64,000 bases of DNA from Myxococcales bacterium (GCA_016720595.1 JADKKI010000072.1:1-64000), one strand, 5' to 3'; shown: positions 17,460 to 26,205, numbered from the stretch's first letter. The notes: generated by a model from the sequence alone, not told the origin. Translations and numbers: made by a program.

Positions 17460-17948
17460 ATGCGGCGCCTCTCCCTCCTGCTCGCTCTCGCGGTCGCCGG
17501 TGGGTGCCTCGGTGGCGTGCTCGGTGACACCAAGCCGGCCGTGATCCCCAAGCTCTCCGAGCTCCCGCCGGATCCGGAGAAGCGCGATGCCGTGCTCGAT
17601 CAGTCGCACGAGACCGCCGGGCCCGAGCACCGCAAGGGCATGACGAAGAAGGAGCGCAAGGCCGAGACGATCGCCGCGTTCGCGGCGGCGCTCATCGGCG
17701 AGGCGTTCTCCAGCTCGCACAGCGTCACCCTGGGGTCCTCGTCCACGGTGGACGAGAACGCCTTGTTCGAGAAGCCGCGGCCCGCGCGTGCCTCCGGTGC
17801 GGGTGCAGGTTCCGGTTCCGGATCGGGCTCGGATGCTGGAAGCGGCGCGGTGAACGAGCCGCCGGCGGATGCCAGCCAGCTGACGCCGTGGGTCAAGCCT
17901 GGCAGGGACGGGGGGACGTCGATCGCGTACGATCCTGCTCCACGATGA
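17460..17948 (+). CDS. hypothetical lipoprotein
   Basis: ATG 17460; MRRLSLLLALAVAGGCLGGV with a VAGGC lipobox, 162 residues. After a short linker there is a basic helical stretch (HRKGMTKKERKAETIAAFAA) and then a Gly/Ser/Ala-rich low-complexity segment (GAGAGSGSGSGSDAGSGA). It probably tethers a small helical segment to the envelope. No known family. The stop overlaps the start of the alpha/beta hydrolase (ATGA at 17945-17948), so the two are probably co-translated. Confidence 0.6.
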   Translation: MRRLSLLLALAVAGGCLGGVLGDTKPAVIPKLSELPPDPEKRDAVLDQSHETAGPEHRKGMTKKERKAETIAAFAAALIGEAFSSSHSVTLGSSSTVDENALFEKPRPARASGAGAGSGSGSGSDAGSGAVNEPPADASQLTPWVKPGRDGGTSIAYDPAPR

Positions 17949-18778
17949 CCCTCTCCCACGACCGCACCGGGACCGGTGAACCCCTCGTGCTGATCCACGG
18001 GCTCGGCTCGGCACGCACCGTGTGGTCGCTCGTCACGCCGGCGCTGGCACAGAACTTCGACGTGATCGCTGTGGATCTGCCTGGCCACGGACGGACGCCG
18101 TGGGTCGCCGGCACGCCGATGGACCCACGATCCCTGGCCGAGGCGGTGAGCGAGACGCTCGACGCGCTGGGCGTGAGGCGGGCGCACCTGCTGGGCAACT
18201 CGCTCGGCGGCTGGACGGCGCTCGAGCTCGCTGCCGCGGCGCCTGATCGCATCGCGAGCGTGACCGCACTCGCGCCGGCAGGTATGCGCGAGAGGCCGCT
18301 GGCGCGGGTCAGCTTCGCGTTCAAGCTCAACCGCTACCTCGCGGTGGCGCTGCGCCCGCTGCTGCCGCAGATCCTCGGGTCCGAGCGCCTGCGGGGAGTG
18401 GGCTTCGCCCGCAACTCACCCGTCTGGAGGACCTGGTCGATCGAGACCTGTCGCGATGCGGCGGAGGCGATGGCGATGAGCCGCGGCTATGCGCCCGCTC
18501 TGAACGGCATCCTCGGGCGCATGGCGGAGTGCACGGCGCGGATCGCTCCGTCGATCCCGGTCACGATCGTGTTCGGCGACACCGACGTGGTGCTTCCGCC
18601 GCACACCTCCCAATCCCGCCGCCACCTGCCGCCGCACGGGCGCTGGCTCGAGTGGGAGCGTTGTGGGCACGCGATCCAGCTCGATCATCCCGCGCGCGTC
18701 GTGGCGCTCGTGAACGAGGTCGCCGGCATGGTGTCGGACGGTCGGACCTCTGCGGCCAGGGGGCCCGCCGAAGGCTGA
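17945..18778 (+). CDS. alpha/beta hydrolase
   Basis: ATG 17945, 277 residues, cytoplasmic. Classic fold markers in order: oxyanion HG (LVLIHGLGSARTVW), VDLPGHGRTPW, nucleophile elbow GNSLGG (Ser ~85), acid in IVFGDTDVVLP, and catalytic His in ERCGHAIQLDHP near residue 242. This family includes esterases, lactonases and C-C hydrolases, and the sequence does not show which substrate is used. The 4 bp overlap with the preceding lipoprotein gene suggests a two-gene operon. Confidence 0.8.
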   Translation: MTLSHDRTGTGEPLVLIHGLGSARTVWSLVTPALAQNFDVIAVDLPGHGRTPWVAGTPMDPRSLAEAVSETLDALGVRRAHLLGNSLGGWTALELAAAAPDRIASVTALAPAGMRERPLARVSFAFKLNRYLAVALRPLLPQILGSERLRGVGFARNSPVWRTWSIETCRDAAEAMAMSRGYAPALNGILGRMAECTARIAPSIPVTIVFGDTDVVLPPHTSQSRRHLPPHGRWLEWERCGHAIQLDHPARVVALVNEVAGMVSDGRTSAARGPAEG

Positions 18779-18841
18779 GATCGCTCGGAACGAGCGCGCG
18801 TGGGACCCGTGCCGATGCGCTGCGATCGGCCAGAATGCCGC

Positions 18842-19600
18842 ATGGTCGAGCTGCTCTCCTCACCCGAGGCCTGGCTGAGCCTCGCGACGTTGACCGCCCT
18901 CGAGATCGTCCTCGGGGTCGACAACATCATCTTCATCGCGATCCTCTCGGGGCGGCTGCCCGTGGCGCAGCGCGAGCGCGCGCGCAAGCTGGGGCTCCTC
19001 GGTGCGTTCGTGTCGCGGCTCGGCCTGCTCGCCACGATCTCGTGGATCGTGAAGCTCGATCGGCCGCTGTTCGAGGTCGCGGGCCAGGGCTTCTCGGGCA
19101 AGGCGCTGATCCTGCTCGGGGGCGGGCTGTTCCTGATCTACAAGGCGACCAAGGAGATCCACCACAAGCTCGAGGCGGCGGAGGGCGACGGTGCCGCCGC
19201 GAAGGGCGGGGCCACGTTCGTAGCCGTGATCGCGCAGATCGTCCTGCTCGACATGGTGTTCTCGATCGACAGCGTGATCACCGCCGTCGGGATGACCGAG
19301 TTCGTCAGCGTGATGGTCGCCGCGAACGTGATCGCGCTCGTGGTGATGCTGGTGCTCGGCAAAGGGATCAGCACCTTTGTGGAGCGCCACCCATCGGTCA
19401 AGGTGCTCGCGCTGTCGTTCCTGCTGATGATCGGCGTCGTGCTGGTCGCCGAGGGGTTCGGCGCGCACATCCCGAAGGGGTACGTCTACGGCGCGATGGG
19501 GTTCAGCGTGTTCGTCGAGCTGCTCAACATCCGCACCACGCGCAAGACCAAGCCGGTGGAGCTCCGCCAGGTTCCGCACGTGGTGGACATCCCGGAGTAG
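18842..19600 (+). CDS. TerC-family integral membrane protein
   Basis: ATG 18842, 252 residues, about seven membrane helices. The family signature is present: LEIVLGVDNIIFIAILSGRL near residue 20 and LLDMVFSIDSVITAVGM near 135, each with the intramembrane Asp residues thought to bind a metal ion; also GFGAHIPKGYVYGAMGFSVF near the C-terminus. TerC-like proteins are linked to manganese efflux and metal loading of exported enzymes. A second, longer TerC/Alx-type protein is encoded at 27281. It stands alone, with 63 bp upstream to the hydrolase and 165 bp downstream before the next gene. That downstream gap includes only a 25-codon ORF (19687-19764) I do not trust. Confidence 0.85.
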   Translation: MVELLSSPEAWLSLATLTALEIVLGVDNIIFIAILSGRLPVAQRERARKLGLLGAFVSRLGLLATISWIVKLDRPLFEVAGQGFSGKALILLGGGLFLIYKATKEIHHKLEAAEGDGAAAKGGATFVAVIAQIVLLDMVFSIDSVITAVGMTEFVSVMVAANVIALVVMLVLGKGISTFVERHPSVKVLALSFLLMIGVVLVAEGFGAHIPKGYVYGAMGFSVFVELLNIRTTRKTKPVELRQVPHVVDIPE

Positions 19601-19765
19601 CGGGCCGCTGACTTCGCGATTCTCGCAATGAGGGTCCCAGATCATGTGATCGACGTTGCCGCAGACGCGACCTACCGTGACGGACCATGACCAACCCGAA
19701 CGACGGCTGCATGCTCTGGCCCGCCCTCCACGCCCTGATCAACCACGCCGCTGAGGCGAGCTGAG

Positions 19766-20617
19766 ATGCCAACTTCCCGCACCGGGCCGCCTGCCGTTCT
19801 CCAAGGGCCTGATGGCGACCAGCATCCTGGCCACCGGCGCGGAGACCGACCAGGCCTACGCGATCGCCGCCGAGATCCAGGGCGAGCTGACCGGCCGCGC
19901 TGGATCGGAGATCGATGCCCGTGAGCTGGCCGCGCTGGCGGCGCGCATCGGGCGGGCGGCGCAGGTCGCGCGCGCTACCAGACCTGGCGGCACTTGCGAC
20001 GCGAGGGCCGGCCGCTGCTGTTGGTCCTCGGCGGCGCGCCCGGGGTCGGCAAGTCGACGATCTCGACGCGGCTCGCCGTCCGGTTCGGGATCACCCGGAT
20101 CGTCACCACGGACACGATCCGCGAGGTGCTGCGAACGGTGATCCCCCCGACGGTGCTTCCCGAGCTGCACGTCTCGACCTACGAGTCGGTGGGGGCCGGG
20201 GCCGATCCGGCCGAGGTCTACGTCCGCCAGGCGCGCGTCGTTGGAGGTGCGCTGGTGGCGGTGGTGCGGCGGCTCCTCACCGAGCGGCGCAGCGTGATCG
20301 TCGAAGGTGTGCACCTGCTCCCGGGCGAGCTGGTGAGTGCGCTCGGCGAACACCCGAGCCGTCCCGTGGTCGTCGAGCTGATGTTGACGCTCGAGGACGC
20401 GGAGGCGCATCGCGCCCAGCTCGCCGCTCGTCGCGCGGGTGAGCCCGAGCGTGGAGGCCAGCGGTCGCTCGATCAGTTCGGCACGATCGCGCGCTCCACG
20501 AGCTGCTCGCCATGCGGGCGCGGAGCGCCGGGGTGGAGTCGCTCGATCTCGGCGCACCTCGCCGGCTCACCGAGCGGCTGCTCGAGCTGCTGCACGCGCG
20601 GGCCGCGTCCCTCGTGA
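19766..20617 (+). CDS. 2-phosphoglycerate kinase-like protein, frameshifted
   Basis: The start is taken as ATG 19766, because the conserved PFSKGLMATSILATGAE has an in-frame stop just upstream and needs a shift near 19790. Order of parts: an ATP-cone-like N-terminus (PFSKGLMATSIL, AYAIAAEIQGEL), then, after another shift near 19980, a P-loop kinase domain with VLGGAPGVGKSTISTRLA. Downstream come VTTDTIREVLRTVIPP, STYESVGAGADPAEVYVRQA and IVEGVHLLPGELV. The C-terminal helices are split again near 20490 (LHELLAMRARSAGVESLDLG is in a different frame). The architecture matches bacterial 2-phosphoglycerate kinase homologues. The archaeal enzyme makes 2,3-diphosphoglycerate for cyclic diphosphoglycerate; the bacterial role is not settled. 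The end at TGA 20615-20617 overlaps the next start. Confidence 0.65.
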
Positions 20618-21129
20618 CGGCCCCTGATCAGCTGCTGGTCCTCGATGGCCAGGGCGTGGTGTTCAACGACCACTGGCGCTCTTCGACCAGCTCGCCGACG
20701 CCAGCCAGGCGCGCGGTCGCGCCGTGGCGGCGGGTGCGCGAGCGCGCCTGGCGGGCGCGATCGATGACCCGCGTGTGGCCCGCTGGCGGCGCGAACGCGA
20801 CTGGGGCGCGCGGCCCGGCCGGCGGCGCCTGGCTGGGACGTGGGCGGCCCACGTCCCGTGGCTGCTCACCAACCACCGGACGGCGTGGATCGACTCGCCT
20901 GGCGCGGTTCTGCGCCGTGGCTGAGCGCCGTGTCCGACGCCCTCGGCGCGCGCCGGAGCCCTGGTGTTCGCCCCGGCGCTCAGGTCCGCCCCCAGGCTTG
21001 GTCGATGATCAGGAGAAGAACGTGGTCGCCGCCACCGCGCTCGGGATCTCGGCGGTCCTCGCCGACGCAGCCGGGCGCTGGATCACCGAGGTCGACCGTC
21101 GCCTGCGTGCTCCGGCAGGCGTACGTTGA
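20614..21129 (+). CDS. HAD-superfamily hydrolase, frameshifted
   Basis: GTG 20614 overlaps the kinase stop (GTGA). The N-terminus TAPDQLLVLDGQGVVFNDHW carries a HAD motif I in variant form (DGQGVVFND; the second Asp of DxD is Gln-Gly here). After shifts around 20680-20990 the C-terminus returns as GLVDDQEKNVVAATALGISA, the motif IV DDxxxNVxxAxxxG of HAD-IA enzymes, ending 21129. Between them VSDALGAR resembles the motif II/III region. After correction ~170-175 residues remain, which is short for HAD-IA. HAD enzymes are mostly phosphatases; coupling to a 2-phosphoglycerate kinase-like gene suggests a phospho-sugar or phosphoglycerate substrate, by context only. Confidence 0.55.
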   Translation: MTAPDQLLVLDGQGVVFNDHWRSSTSSPTPARRAVAPWRRVRERAWRARSMTRVWPAGGANATGARGPAGGAWLGRGRPTSRGCSPTTGRRGSTRLARFCAVAERRVRRPRRAPEPWCSPRRSGPPPGLVDDQEKNVVAATALGISAVLADAAGRWITEVDRRLRAPAGVR

Positions 21130-21136
21130 TCTCGCG

Positions 21137-22334
21137 TCAGCTCCCGCCCGGCCTGGCGTAGCGAAGCAGGCAGCCCACGCCGCCGAGCTCGGAGAGCTGG
21201 TCGTGATGGGCCACGCGCTCGAAGCCACACCCGGTGCGCTCGGCGAGCTGCACGAGGTGCTCGCGGAGGTCGACGCCGGTGAGCGGTCCCGGCACAGTGA
21301 GGGCAGGTATCCGAGAGCCGCTCCGGACCGTTGGTGACGGTCTCGCACACCGAGCAGATCCAGGCACGCCCGGGGTTGTAGGAGCCGGTCATCACGAGCA
21401 GGTCCGCCTGCCCACGCCGGAGGGCCTCGATCGACGGCCACGTCCCGATCTCGGCCATCGCACCCCGGCGAACCTCCTGACACAGCGTGGTCGCCGCGTC
21501 GCACGACTCCTGTTGCTCTCGCTCGATGAAGCTCGCGAGCGCGGCCTCCACCACATCCGCATGGTCAGACGTCGCTGGTGCCGGGACGATGTCGACCAGC
21601 TTGGCGCGCAGTCGATCGGGAAGCCGGTCCCGGATGCGCGCGGTGAGCCGTGGATTCCCTGCGAGGATCAGGTGCGTGTGGCCGCTTTGCGACATCAACC
21701 GATCGAGCAGGTCGAGCTTCTCCTGGAGGAAGCGGTCGGTCCGGTCCTTGCGATGGTTCTGGTAGAGGTCGCGGCTCCATTTTCGCCGCACCTCATCGGG
21801 GACCGCGGGTGCCGTCTTCCAGATCTCCCTCGTCACGGCGCCGAGGCTGACCTCGAGGATCCGAGCCGACCCCTCGGTGGAGATCAGCACGACGAAGCGA
21901 TGGAACGTGTCCTTGAGCTCGACCAGCGGGTAGATCACGGGCGCGCTGTCGACGATCAAGAGCTCCGGGAGCGGCACGCGGAACTCCAGCGCCTGGAAGT
22001 ACGGGGGCTCCCCACCGCGCGCGAACACGGCCATCCCGCGGGTCCGCATCGACCGTTGCTCGAGCTGCGCATAGACCCGCGCCATCACGCCGTCGAGGTC
22101 GGTCCTCTGGCCAGCTGGCAGCGTCGGGCGGATCGCGCGGAACCGGCGTTCGAGCGCATCTCGTCGCGCGATCCCGTGTTCGACCGAGACGTAGCAGCTC
22201 ACCATCGGAGAGTCGGAAGCGCCGAGCGTGGCCAGGGAGCGCAGTTGCTTGCGGAGCTCGATCAGGTCGACGGCGCCGGGATCGAGCAGGCTCGCTCGGG
22301 GCTCGGCGTGACTCGCGGTGGTCTCAATCGCCAC
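21137..22334 (-). CDS. Vms1/eRF1-like release-factor family protein with zinc ribbon
   Basis: The start is taken as GTG 22334 (VAIETTASHAEPRASLLDPG); an in-frame ATG at 22418 is possible. The body matches the bacterial archaeo-eukaryotic release factor (baeRF/VLRF1) group: SDSPMVSCYVSVEHG, FQALEFRVPLPELLIVDSAP, PLVELKDTFHRFVVLIST, RDLYQNHRKDRTDRFLQEKL and HLILAGNPRLTARIRDRLP. The C-terminus has an L7Ae/eRF1-domain-3-like part (ADLLVMTGSYNPG) followed by a zinc ribbon, CSVC then CPHC. One shift near 21290 leads to VDLREHLVQLAERTGCGFER and GGVGCLLRYARPGGS. I see no GGQ motif. Such proteins are thought to act on stalled ribosomes or peptidyl-tRNA; the bacterial role is not established. Confidence 0.65.
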
Positions 22335-22485
22335 AGCCAGGCTCCGTGTTGCAGGGACCCGGCACGGATGCGCGAACCAGCGTGAGGTGCCGGCGCAGGG
22401 GGGGCCTGGTGTCGCCACGGGTTCGCGCGAGGCGGCGACGAGCGTTGTTCGTTTCGCGAAGGCGGAGCAGCAGGGTGATCAGCAT
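22324..22485 (-). CDS. small ORF upstream of release-factor-like gene
   Basis: ATG 22485 preceded by a strong Shine-Dalgarno GGAGGA (22495-22500) with 9 nt spacing, unusual in this window. It encodes 53 residues: MLITLLLRLRETNNARRRLA, then a basic segment and CNTEPGCGD at the end. The stop (22324-22326) lies just inside the downstream start at GTG 22334, so its translation could control or couple to the release-factor-like gene. It may be a leader peptide; no homologue known to me. Confidence 0.4.
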   Translation of the reverse strand: MLITLLLRLRETNNARRRLARTRGDTRPPLRRHLTLVRASVPGPCNTEPGCGD

Positions 22486-22595
22486 GGGTGAATGTCCTCC
22501 TGCCTCCATGCATAGGGCCGGTGGTCGAGGATCAACACCCACAGAAGTTGAGGGTCACACTTCGAAAAAGTCGAAGCCTGCGGCCGCGGGGACGT

Positions 22596-23495
22596 TCACG
22601 CGAACAGGTCGCTGCGCGCGGCGGCCCGGATCGCGAGCACGGCAGGGTGGACCAGGCGGCGCTCGGCAGAGATCGCATAGAACCGCTCCCGGACGCTCTC
22701 CACCTCGAAGACCTGCACGAGGTCGTAGCGCTGGGCCACGACCTTGGCGATCACTGTCGGCACGAACAGGGCACCCATCCCGTCCGCCGCGAACGCCTTG
22801 AGGAGCGCGCTGTCTTCGGCCTCCGCCACCACCAGCGGTGCGACCTCCACTTCCGCGAACCAGGCATCCAGGTTGCGCCGCAGGGTACATCCAACGGTCG
22901 GTAGGAGGAGTCGGGCACCGTCGAGCCCGGTCGGGAACGACCGGCGCATCGCCGGAGCAAGCGCGGCTGGTGCGAGCAGCGTGACCGTCGATTCTCCGAG
23001 CAGGTGATTATAGGCACGCACGCTCGCGTCGGGCGGTACCGGTGCGTCTGCGATCACCACGTCGACCGCATCCAGCGAGAGCTCGGCGAGCAGCCGATCG
23101 AACCGATCTTCCTTGCACGTCAACGCGAGGCCGCCCTCGTGGCGAAACGCGGGCTCGAGCAAGGTGCGGACGAGCAGCTTGGGCACGACGTCGGAGATGC
23201 CGACGGTCAAGCGCAACGCGCGGGACGTGGGCCGCTCGCGGATCGTATCGAGCATCTCGCGGCCCAGACCGAAGATCTGTTCCGCATACTTGTAGACGAC
23301 GCGGCCGTTCTCGGTCATCTCGAGCTTGCGGCCGCGGCGCTCGAACAGTGGATGGCCGAGCGTGTCCTCGAGGCGCTTGATCTGACCGCTGAGCGCGGAC
23401 TGCGAGAGCCGCAGGACCTTCCCCGCGGGTGCGAGCCCTCCTTCGCGGGCGACCATCCAGAAGTAGAGGAGGTGGTGGTAGTTCAGCCATTCCAT
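22596..23495 (-). CDS. nhaR: LysR-family regulator NhaR
   Basis: ATG 23495; the start MEWLNYHHLLYFWMVAREGG is the hallmark of NhaR proteins and fixes the start. HTH at residues ~17-40 (LAPAGKVLRLSQSALSGQIK), wing LFERRGRKLEMTENGRVV, then a periplasmic-binding-protein-like effector domain ending RAAARSDLFA; 299 residues, normal length. NhaR activates Na+/H+ antiporter genes in response to sodium in enterobacteria. Here no antiporter is adjacent. Instead it is divergent from an HPF-like gene with 114 bp between, and an SbtA-type Na+-dependent bicarbonate transporter lies 2.6 kb away, which suggests a sodium or alkali stress island. Confidence 0.85.
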   Translation of the reverse strand: MEWLNYHHLLYFWMVAREGGLAPAGKVLRLSQSALSGQIKRLEDTLGHPLFERRGRKLEMTENGRVVYKYAEQIFGLGREMLDTIRERPTSRALRLTVGISDVVPKLLVRTLLEPAFRHEGGLALTCKEDRFDRLLAELSLDAVDVVIADAPVPPDASVRAYNHLLGESTVTLLAPAALAPAMRRSFPTGLDGARLLLPTVGCTLRRNLDAWFAEVEVAPLVVAEAEDSALLKAFAADGMGALFVPTVIAKVVAQRYDLVQVFEVESVRERFYAISAERRLVHPAVLAIRAAARSDLFA

Positions 23496-23609
23496 GTGGT
23501 CAGCCCGACGAACTTCGTAGCACACTTCCAAAAAACCGATGGACGACCGCCAAACTTGGTGGCTGTCGCTCGTGCGGACGGTGGCTACAAGGATCACAGG
23601 AGGTGACCC

Positions 23610-23937
23610 GTGAAGCTCGCTGTTCGATTCAAAGCAACAGACCGCTGCTCGTCGCTGATCGCGTACGTCCGCCAGCGCGTGGCGGGGCTGGGTTTGGCCC
23701 GCGGGGGGGGGGGGGGCTTAGGAGGAGTGCGGACGTCGGCGGTTGGGTCGCGGGCTCCGGGGCGCGCCAGGTGCGTGGGTGATCGTCCAGTTCGGACGTG
23801 GTGGGACCTCGCTGCGCATCCGTGCCGGAAACGGGCGCACCTGACGGTCGAACTGAGGCTGCGCGACCTCACCCCACCAGCTCGCCGCCGCGATCGTCGT
23901 GGCGGTGGAGCGCGCATGCGAAAGGAACGAACCATGA
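23610..23937 (+). CDS. HPF/RaiA-like ribosome-associated protein, frameshifted
   Basis: GTG 23610 has an excellent ribosome binding site (AGGAGGTGACCC just upstream). The product starts MKLAVRFKATDRCSSLIAYV, matching the first strand and helix of hibernation-promoting factors and resembling the protein at 28466 (MKLTIRARHLDLTPELRDQL). A G-run at ~23703-23715 and at least two shifts follow. The later pieces WVIVQFGRGGTSLRIRAGNG, LTVELRLRDLTP and QLAAAIVVAVERACERNEP look like the remaining strands and helix 2. It ends at TGA 23935-23937, overlapping the next start. HPFs bind the 30S decoding centre in stationary phase or stress; this role is inferred. Confidence 0.5.
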
Positions 23938-24827
23938 AGCTCTACGGCACGATCACGGTGAAGGTTGCAGGCAACGAGATCCTGAAGCGGCCCGGGCTCG
24001 TGGCTCGCATCCGCAAGGCCCTGGGCGGGGAGCCCGATCTGGGCACTGGTCGCATGCGTGCTTCCGTCGAAGCCGCCGCCGTGGTGGACGCGGTGCGGGA
24101 GGCCTTGACCGAGCTCGGTGCGACCAACGCGGTCTCGCTCGTCATCGATGACCTCGTCGTGTTCCAGGATCGCGATCGGCGGCCCGACGACCTCGGTGAC
24201 CTGTTCCTCGCGTTCCACGACGTCGGGTCGGCGATCGGCGAGTTCGGGCTGCTCCGGCTGGCGGTGGAGCACGTCGAGGCGGGGCTCCATCTCGTGCTGG
24301 AGGTCCAGGCGCAGCCGGAGCACCACAAGGACGAGCCCGCCGTGCGCGTGGTGGTCTCGGGACGGATCCAGGCGTTCGAGCCGCGGGCTGGAGAGGACGC
24401 GGAGGCGTATCGCGCGCGCGTCGAGCCGCTCGCCCGCGATCCGCGGCTCGTCGAGCTCGCGCAGCTCTCGTTCGAAAGCTTCGTGGCGCGCACGCGCGAC
24501 GCGATCGCCCGGGCGATGCCCGAGGCCCGCACCGAGGTCGCGGCGTCGGAGGCGCGGGTGGTGGTGCCCGATCAGCGGCGCGCACGGCGTGAGGAGACGC
24601 GGCCGACAGACCAGAACTACGATCCGCACGACGCCTACTATCCGAGCCCGATGCTGGGGATGATGAGCATGGCGATGCTCGGCTCGTTCATGATGATGCC
24701 GGGCGTCCACCCGGTGGATGCCTCGAACACGCCGATGGAGGCGAGCGATCCCTCTGGGGGCGGGGACTGGTGGGATGGCGGGGACGGTGGCGACGTGGAT
24801 GCCGGCGGCTTCGACGCAGACTGGTGA
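23934..24827 (+). CDS. hypothetical protein with Met-rich helix and Asp/Gly tail
   Basis: ATG 23934, 297 residues, overlapping the HPF-like stop (ATGA). Residues 1-175 appear globular (MKLYGTITVKVAGNEILKRP, ALTELGATNAVSLVIDDLVV, AVEHVEAGLHLVLEVQAQPE). Residues ~150-200 are helical and charged. A hydrophobic Met-rich stretch (MLGMMSMAMLGSFMMMPGVH) near 245-265 could be a membrane helix. The protein ends in an acidic Gly/Asp/Trp tail (SGGGDWWDGGDGGDVDAGGF), like tails of some envelope-stress proteins. No family recognised; coupling to the HPF-like gene suggests a stress role. Confidence 0.6.
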   Translation: MKLYGTITVKVAGNEILKRPGLVARIRKALGGEPDLGTGRMRASVEAAAVVDAVREALTELGATNAVSLVIDDLVVFQDRDRRPDDLGDLFLAFHDVGSAIGEFGLLRLAVEHVEAGLHLVLEVQAQPEHHKDEPAVRVVVSGRIQAFEPRAGEDAEAYRARVEPLARDPRLVELAQLSFESFVARTRDAIARAMPEARTEVAASEARVVVPDQRRARREETRPTDQNYDPHDAYYPSPMLGMMSMAMLGSFMMMPGVHPVDASNTPMEASDPSGGGDWWDGGDGGDVDAGGFDADW

Positions 24828-24856
24828 TCGGTCGCCGGCGGGCAACGCTTCCGGCG

Positions 24857-25162
24857 TCAGGCATCGTTGTCCGAGAGCACCACGATCTCCGTGACGAAGC
24901 TGATCATGGCGTAGTGCTCGTAGTACGTGAGCTCGAGATGGTCGAGGATGCGTGCGGCCAGCCTCCGAGCGCAGACGACCTCGCAGCGAATGTTTCCACC
25001 CTCCGCGCTGGTGCTGCTGCGGAGGCCACGATGCCCGCACCCGCGGGCGTCCGTGATCGTATAGCCAGCGACGCCGAGCTTCTCGAGATCGCGCACGAGC
25101 AGCGGTTCGAGAGCTTGCTCGGCGATGATCGTCACCACCACATTGGTCGCGTCGTTCGTCAT
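24857..25162 (-). CDS. sbtB: SbtB-like PII protein
   Basis: ATG 25162, overlapping the stop of the SbtA gene (ATGA). 101 residues: strand 1 VVVTIIAEQALEPLLVRDLE, then KLGVAGYTITDARGCGHRGL, a short T-loop (RSSTSAEGG), strand NIRCEVVCARRLAARILDHL and the C-terminal EHYAMISFVTEIVVL. This is the layout of SbtB, the PII-like regulator that binds cAMP or adenine nucleotides and controls the bicarbonate transporter SbtA. The C-terminal redox CGPxGC extension of some cyanobacterial SbtBs is absent. Gene order and overlap support the assignment. Confidence 0.75.
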   Translation of the reverse strand: MTNDATNVVVTIIAEQALEPLLVRDLEKLGVAGYTITDARGCGHRGLRSSTSAEGGNIRCEVVCARRLAARILDHLELTYYEHYAMISFVTEIVVLSDNDA

Positions 25163-26094
25163 GGCAGCTGCCTCGCGACCTCGAGGTAGAGCGGGATCCC
25201 GATCGCGATGTTGAACGGGAAGGTGATCCCGAGTGCGGCGGTGAGCGACAGCGTCGGGTTCGCCTCTGGAACCGCGATCCGGAGCGCGGCCGGCGCCGCG
25301 ATGTACGAAGCGCTTGCCGCCAGCGTGGCAAGCATCGCGGTGCCCCCGACCGAGAAGCCGAGGAGCTTGGCGAGCGCCATGCCCAGCCCGGCGGCGAACA
25401 GCGGCATCGCGACTGCGAACACGACCAGCCGCGCACCGTGACGGCGCAGCGACGAGAGCCGGTCGCCGCACACCAGGCCCATGTCGAGCAGGAACAGCGC
25501 GAGCAAACCCTTGAAGCCGCCGAAGAACAACGGCGTGATCGGGGCGAGACCGTCTGCTCCAAAGCCCCAGCCGATCGCCAGTCCGCCGACCAGCAGGACG
25601 AGGCTCTTGCCGCGCAGGATCTCCTGGGCCACGGCACCAAAGCCAGACCGCGTTTCGGATCGGGCGCCTCGCCTCGCGAGCGCCACCCCGATGAAGATCG
25701 CCGGCGCCTCGAGCAACACCACGAACAGGGAGAACGAGGGCTCGAACGGCACCCCCTTCGCGGCCAGGCTGGCGCTCGCGACGGCGAAGGTCCCCACGCT
25801 GACCGAGCCGTAGTGCGCGGCCACGGCCGCCGCGTCGACCTTCGGCAGCCGGACCCACGTCGACAGCACCAGGTAGGCGATCCCGGTCAGCGCACACCCC
25901 ATCGCGACCACGCAGAGCGCGGGGAGCCAGACCTCGGCCAGCGACTGCGCCGCGAGCTCCACACCGCCCTTCAAGCCGATCGTGAGGAGGAGCACGATGC
26001 TCAGCGAATCGTGCAACGCGGGCGGGAACGCCAGCTCGGATCTCAGGGCCCGAGCGATGACCCCGAACAGGAAGAAGGCGAGGAGGAGGTCCAC
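25159..26094 (-). CDS. sbtA: SbtA-type sodium-dependent bicarbonate transporter
   Basis: GTG 26094, 311 residues, about ten membrane helices. It starts MDLLLAFFLFGVIARALRSE; family motifs are PALHDSLSIVLLLTIGLKGG, AAHYGSVSVGTFAVASASLA, FKGLLALFLLDMG and the C-terminal NPTLSLTAALGITFPFNIAIG. This is the DUF897/SbtA family of inner-membrane Na+/HCO3- symporters first known from cyanobacteria. The overlapping SbtB-like gene downstream is the expected partner. In a heterotrophic myxobacterium the bicarbonate would feed carboxylases or pH homeostasis; that is inference. Confidence 0.8.
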   Translation of the reverse strand: MDLLLAFFLFGVIARALRSELAFPPALHDSLSIVLLLTIGLKGGVELAAQSLAEVWLPALCVVAMGCALTGIAYLVLSTWVRLPKVDAAAVAAHYGSVSVGTFAVASASLAAKGVPFEPSFSLFVVLLEAPAIFIGVALARRGARSETRSGFGAVAQEILRGKSLVLLVGGLAIGWGFGADGLAPITPLFFGGFKGLLALFLLDMGLVCGDRLSSLRRHGARLVVFAVAMPLFAAGLGMALAKLLGFSVGGTAMLATLAASASYIAAPAALRIAVPEANPTLSLTAALGITFPFNIAIGIPLYLEVARQLP

Positions 26095-26205
26095 GGTGCG
26101 TCAGTCAGGCCAGACCAGTCGTACCTTGAGGCAGGAACTGGCCTCGGGTCTCTCCACTAATCCCCGCAGGACACTTCGGTGTTCTCGAAGTGACCAGCCT
26201 CGGCG

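Noticed and set aside
19687..19764. 25-codon ORF (MTNPNDGCMLWPALHALINH...)
   Set aside because: No ribosome binding site, no homologue known to me and it lies in the region where the next gene's frame is broken.
24827..24857. Bidirectional terminator between the hypothetical gene and sbtB
   Set aside because: CGCCGG and CCGGCG can pair but the loop is 12 nt and no T-tract is present on either strand; too weak to list.
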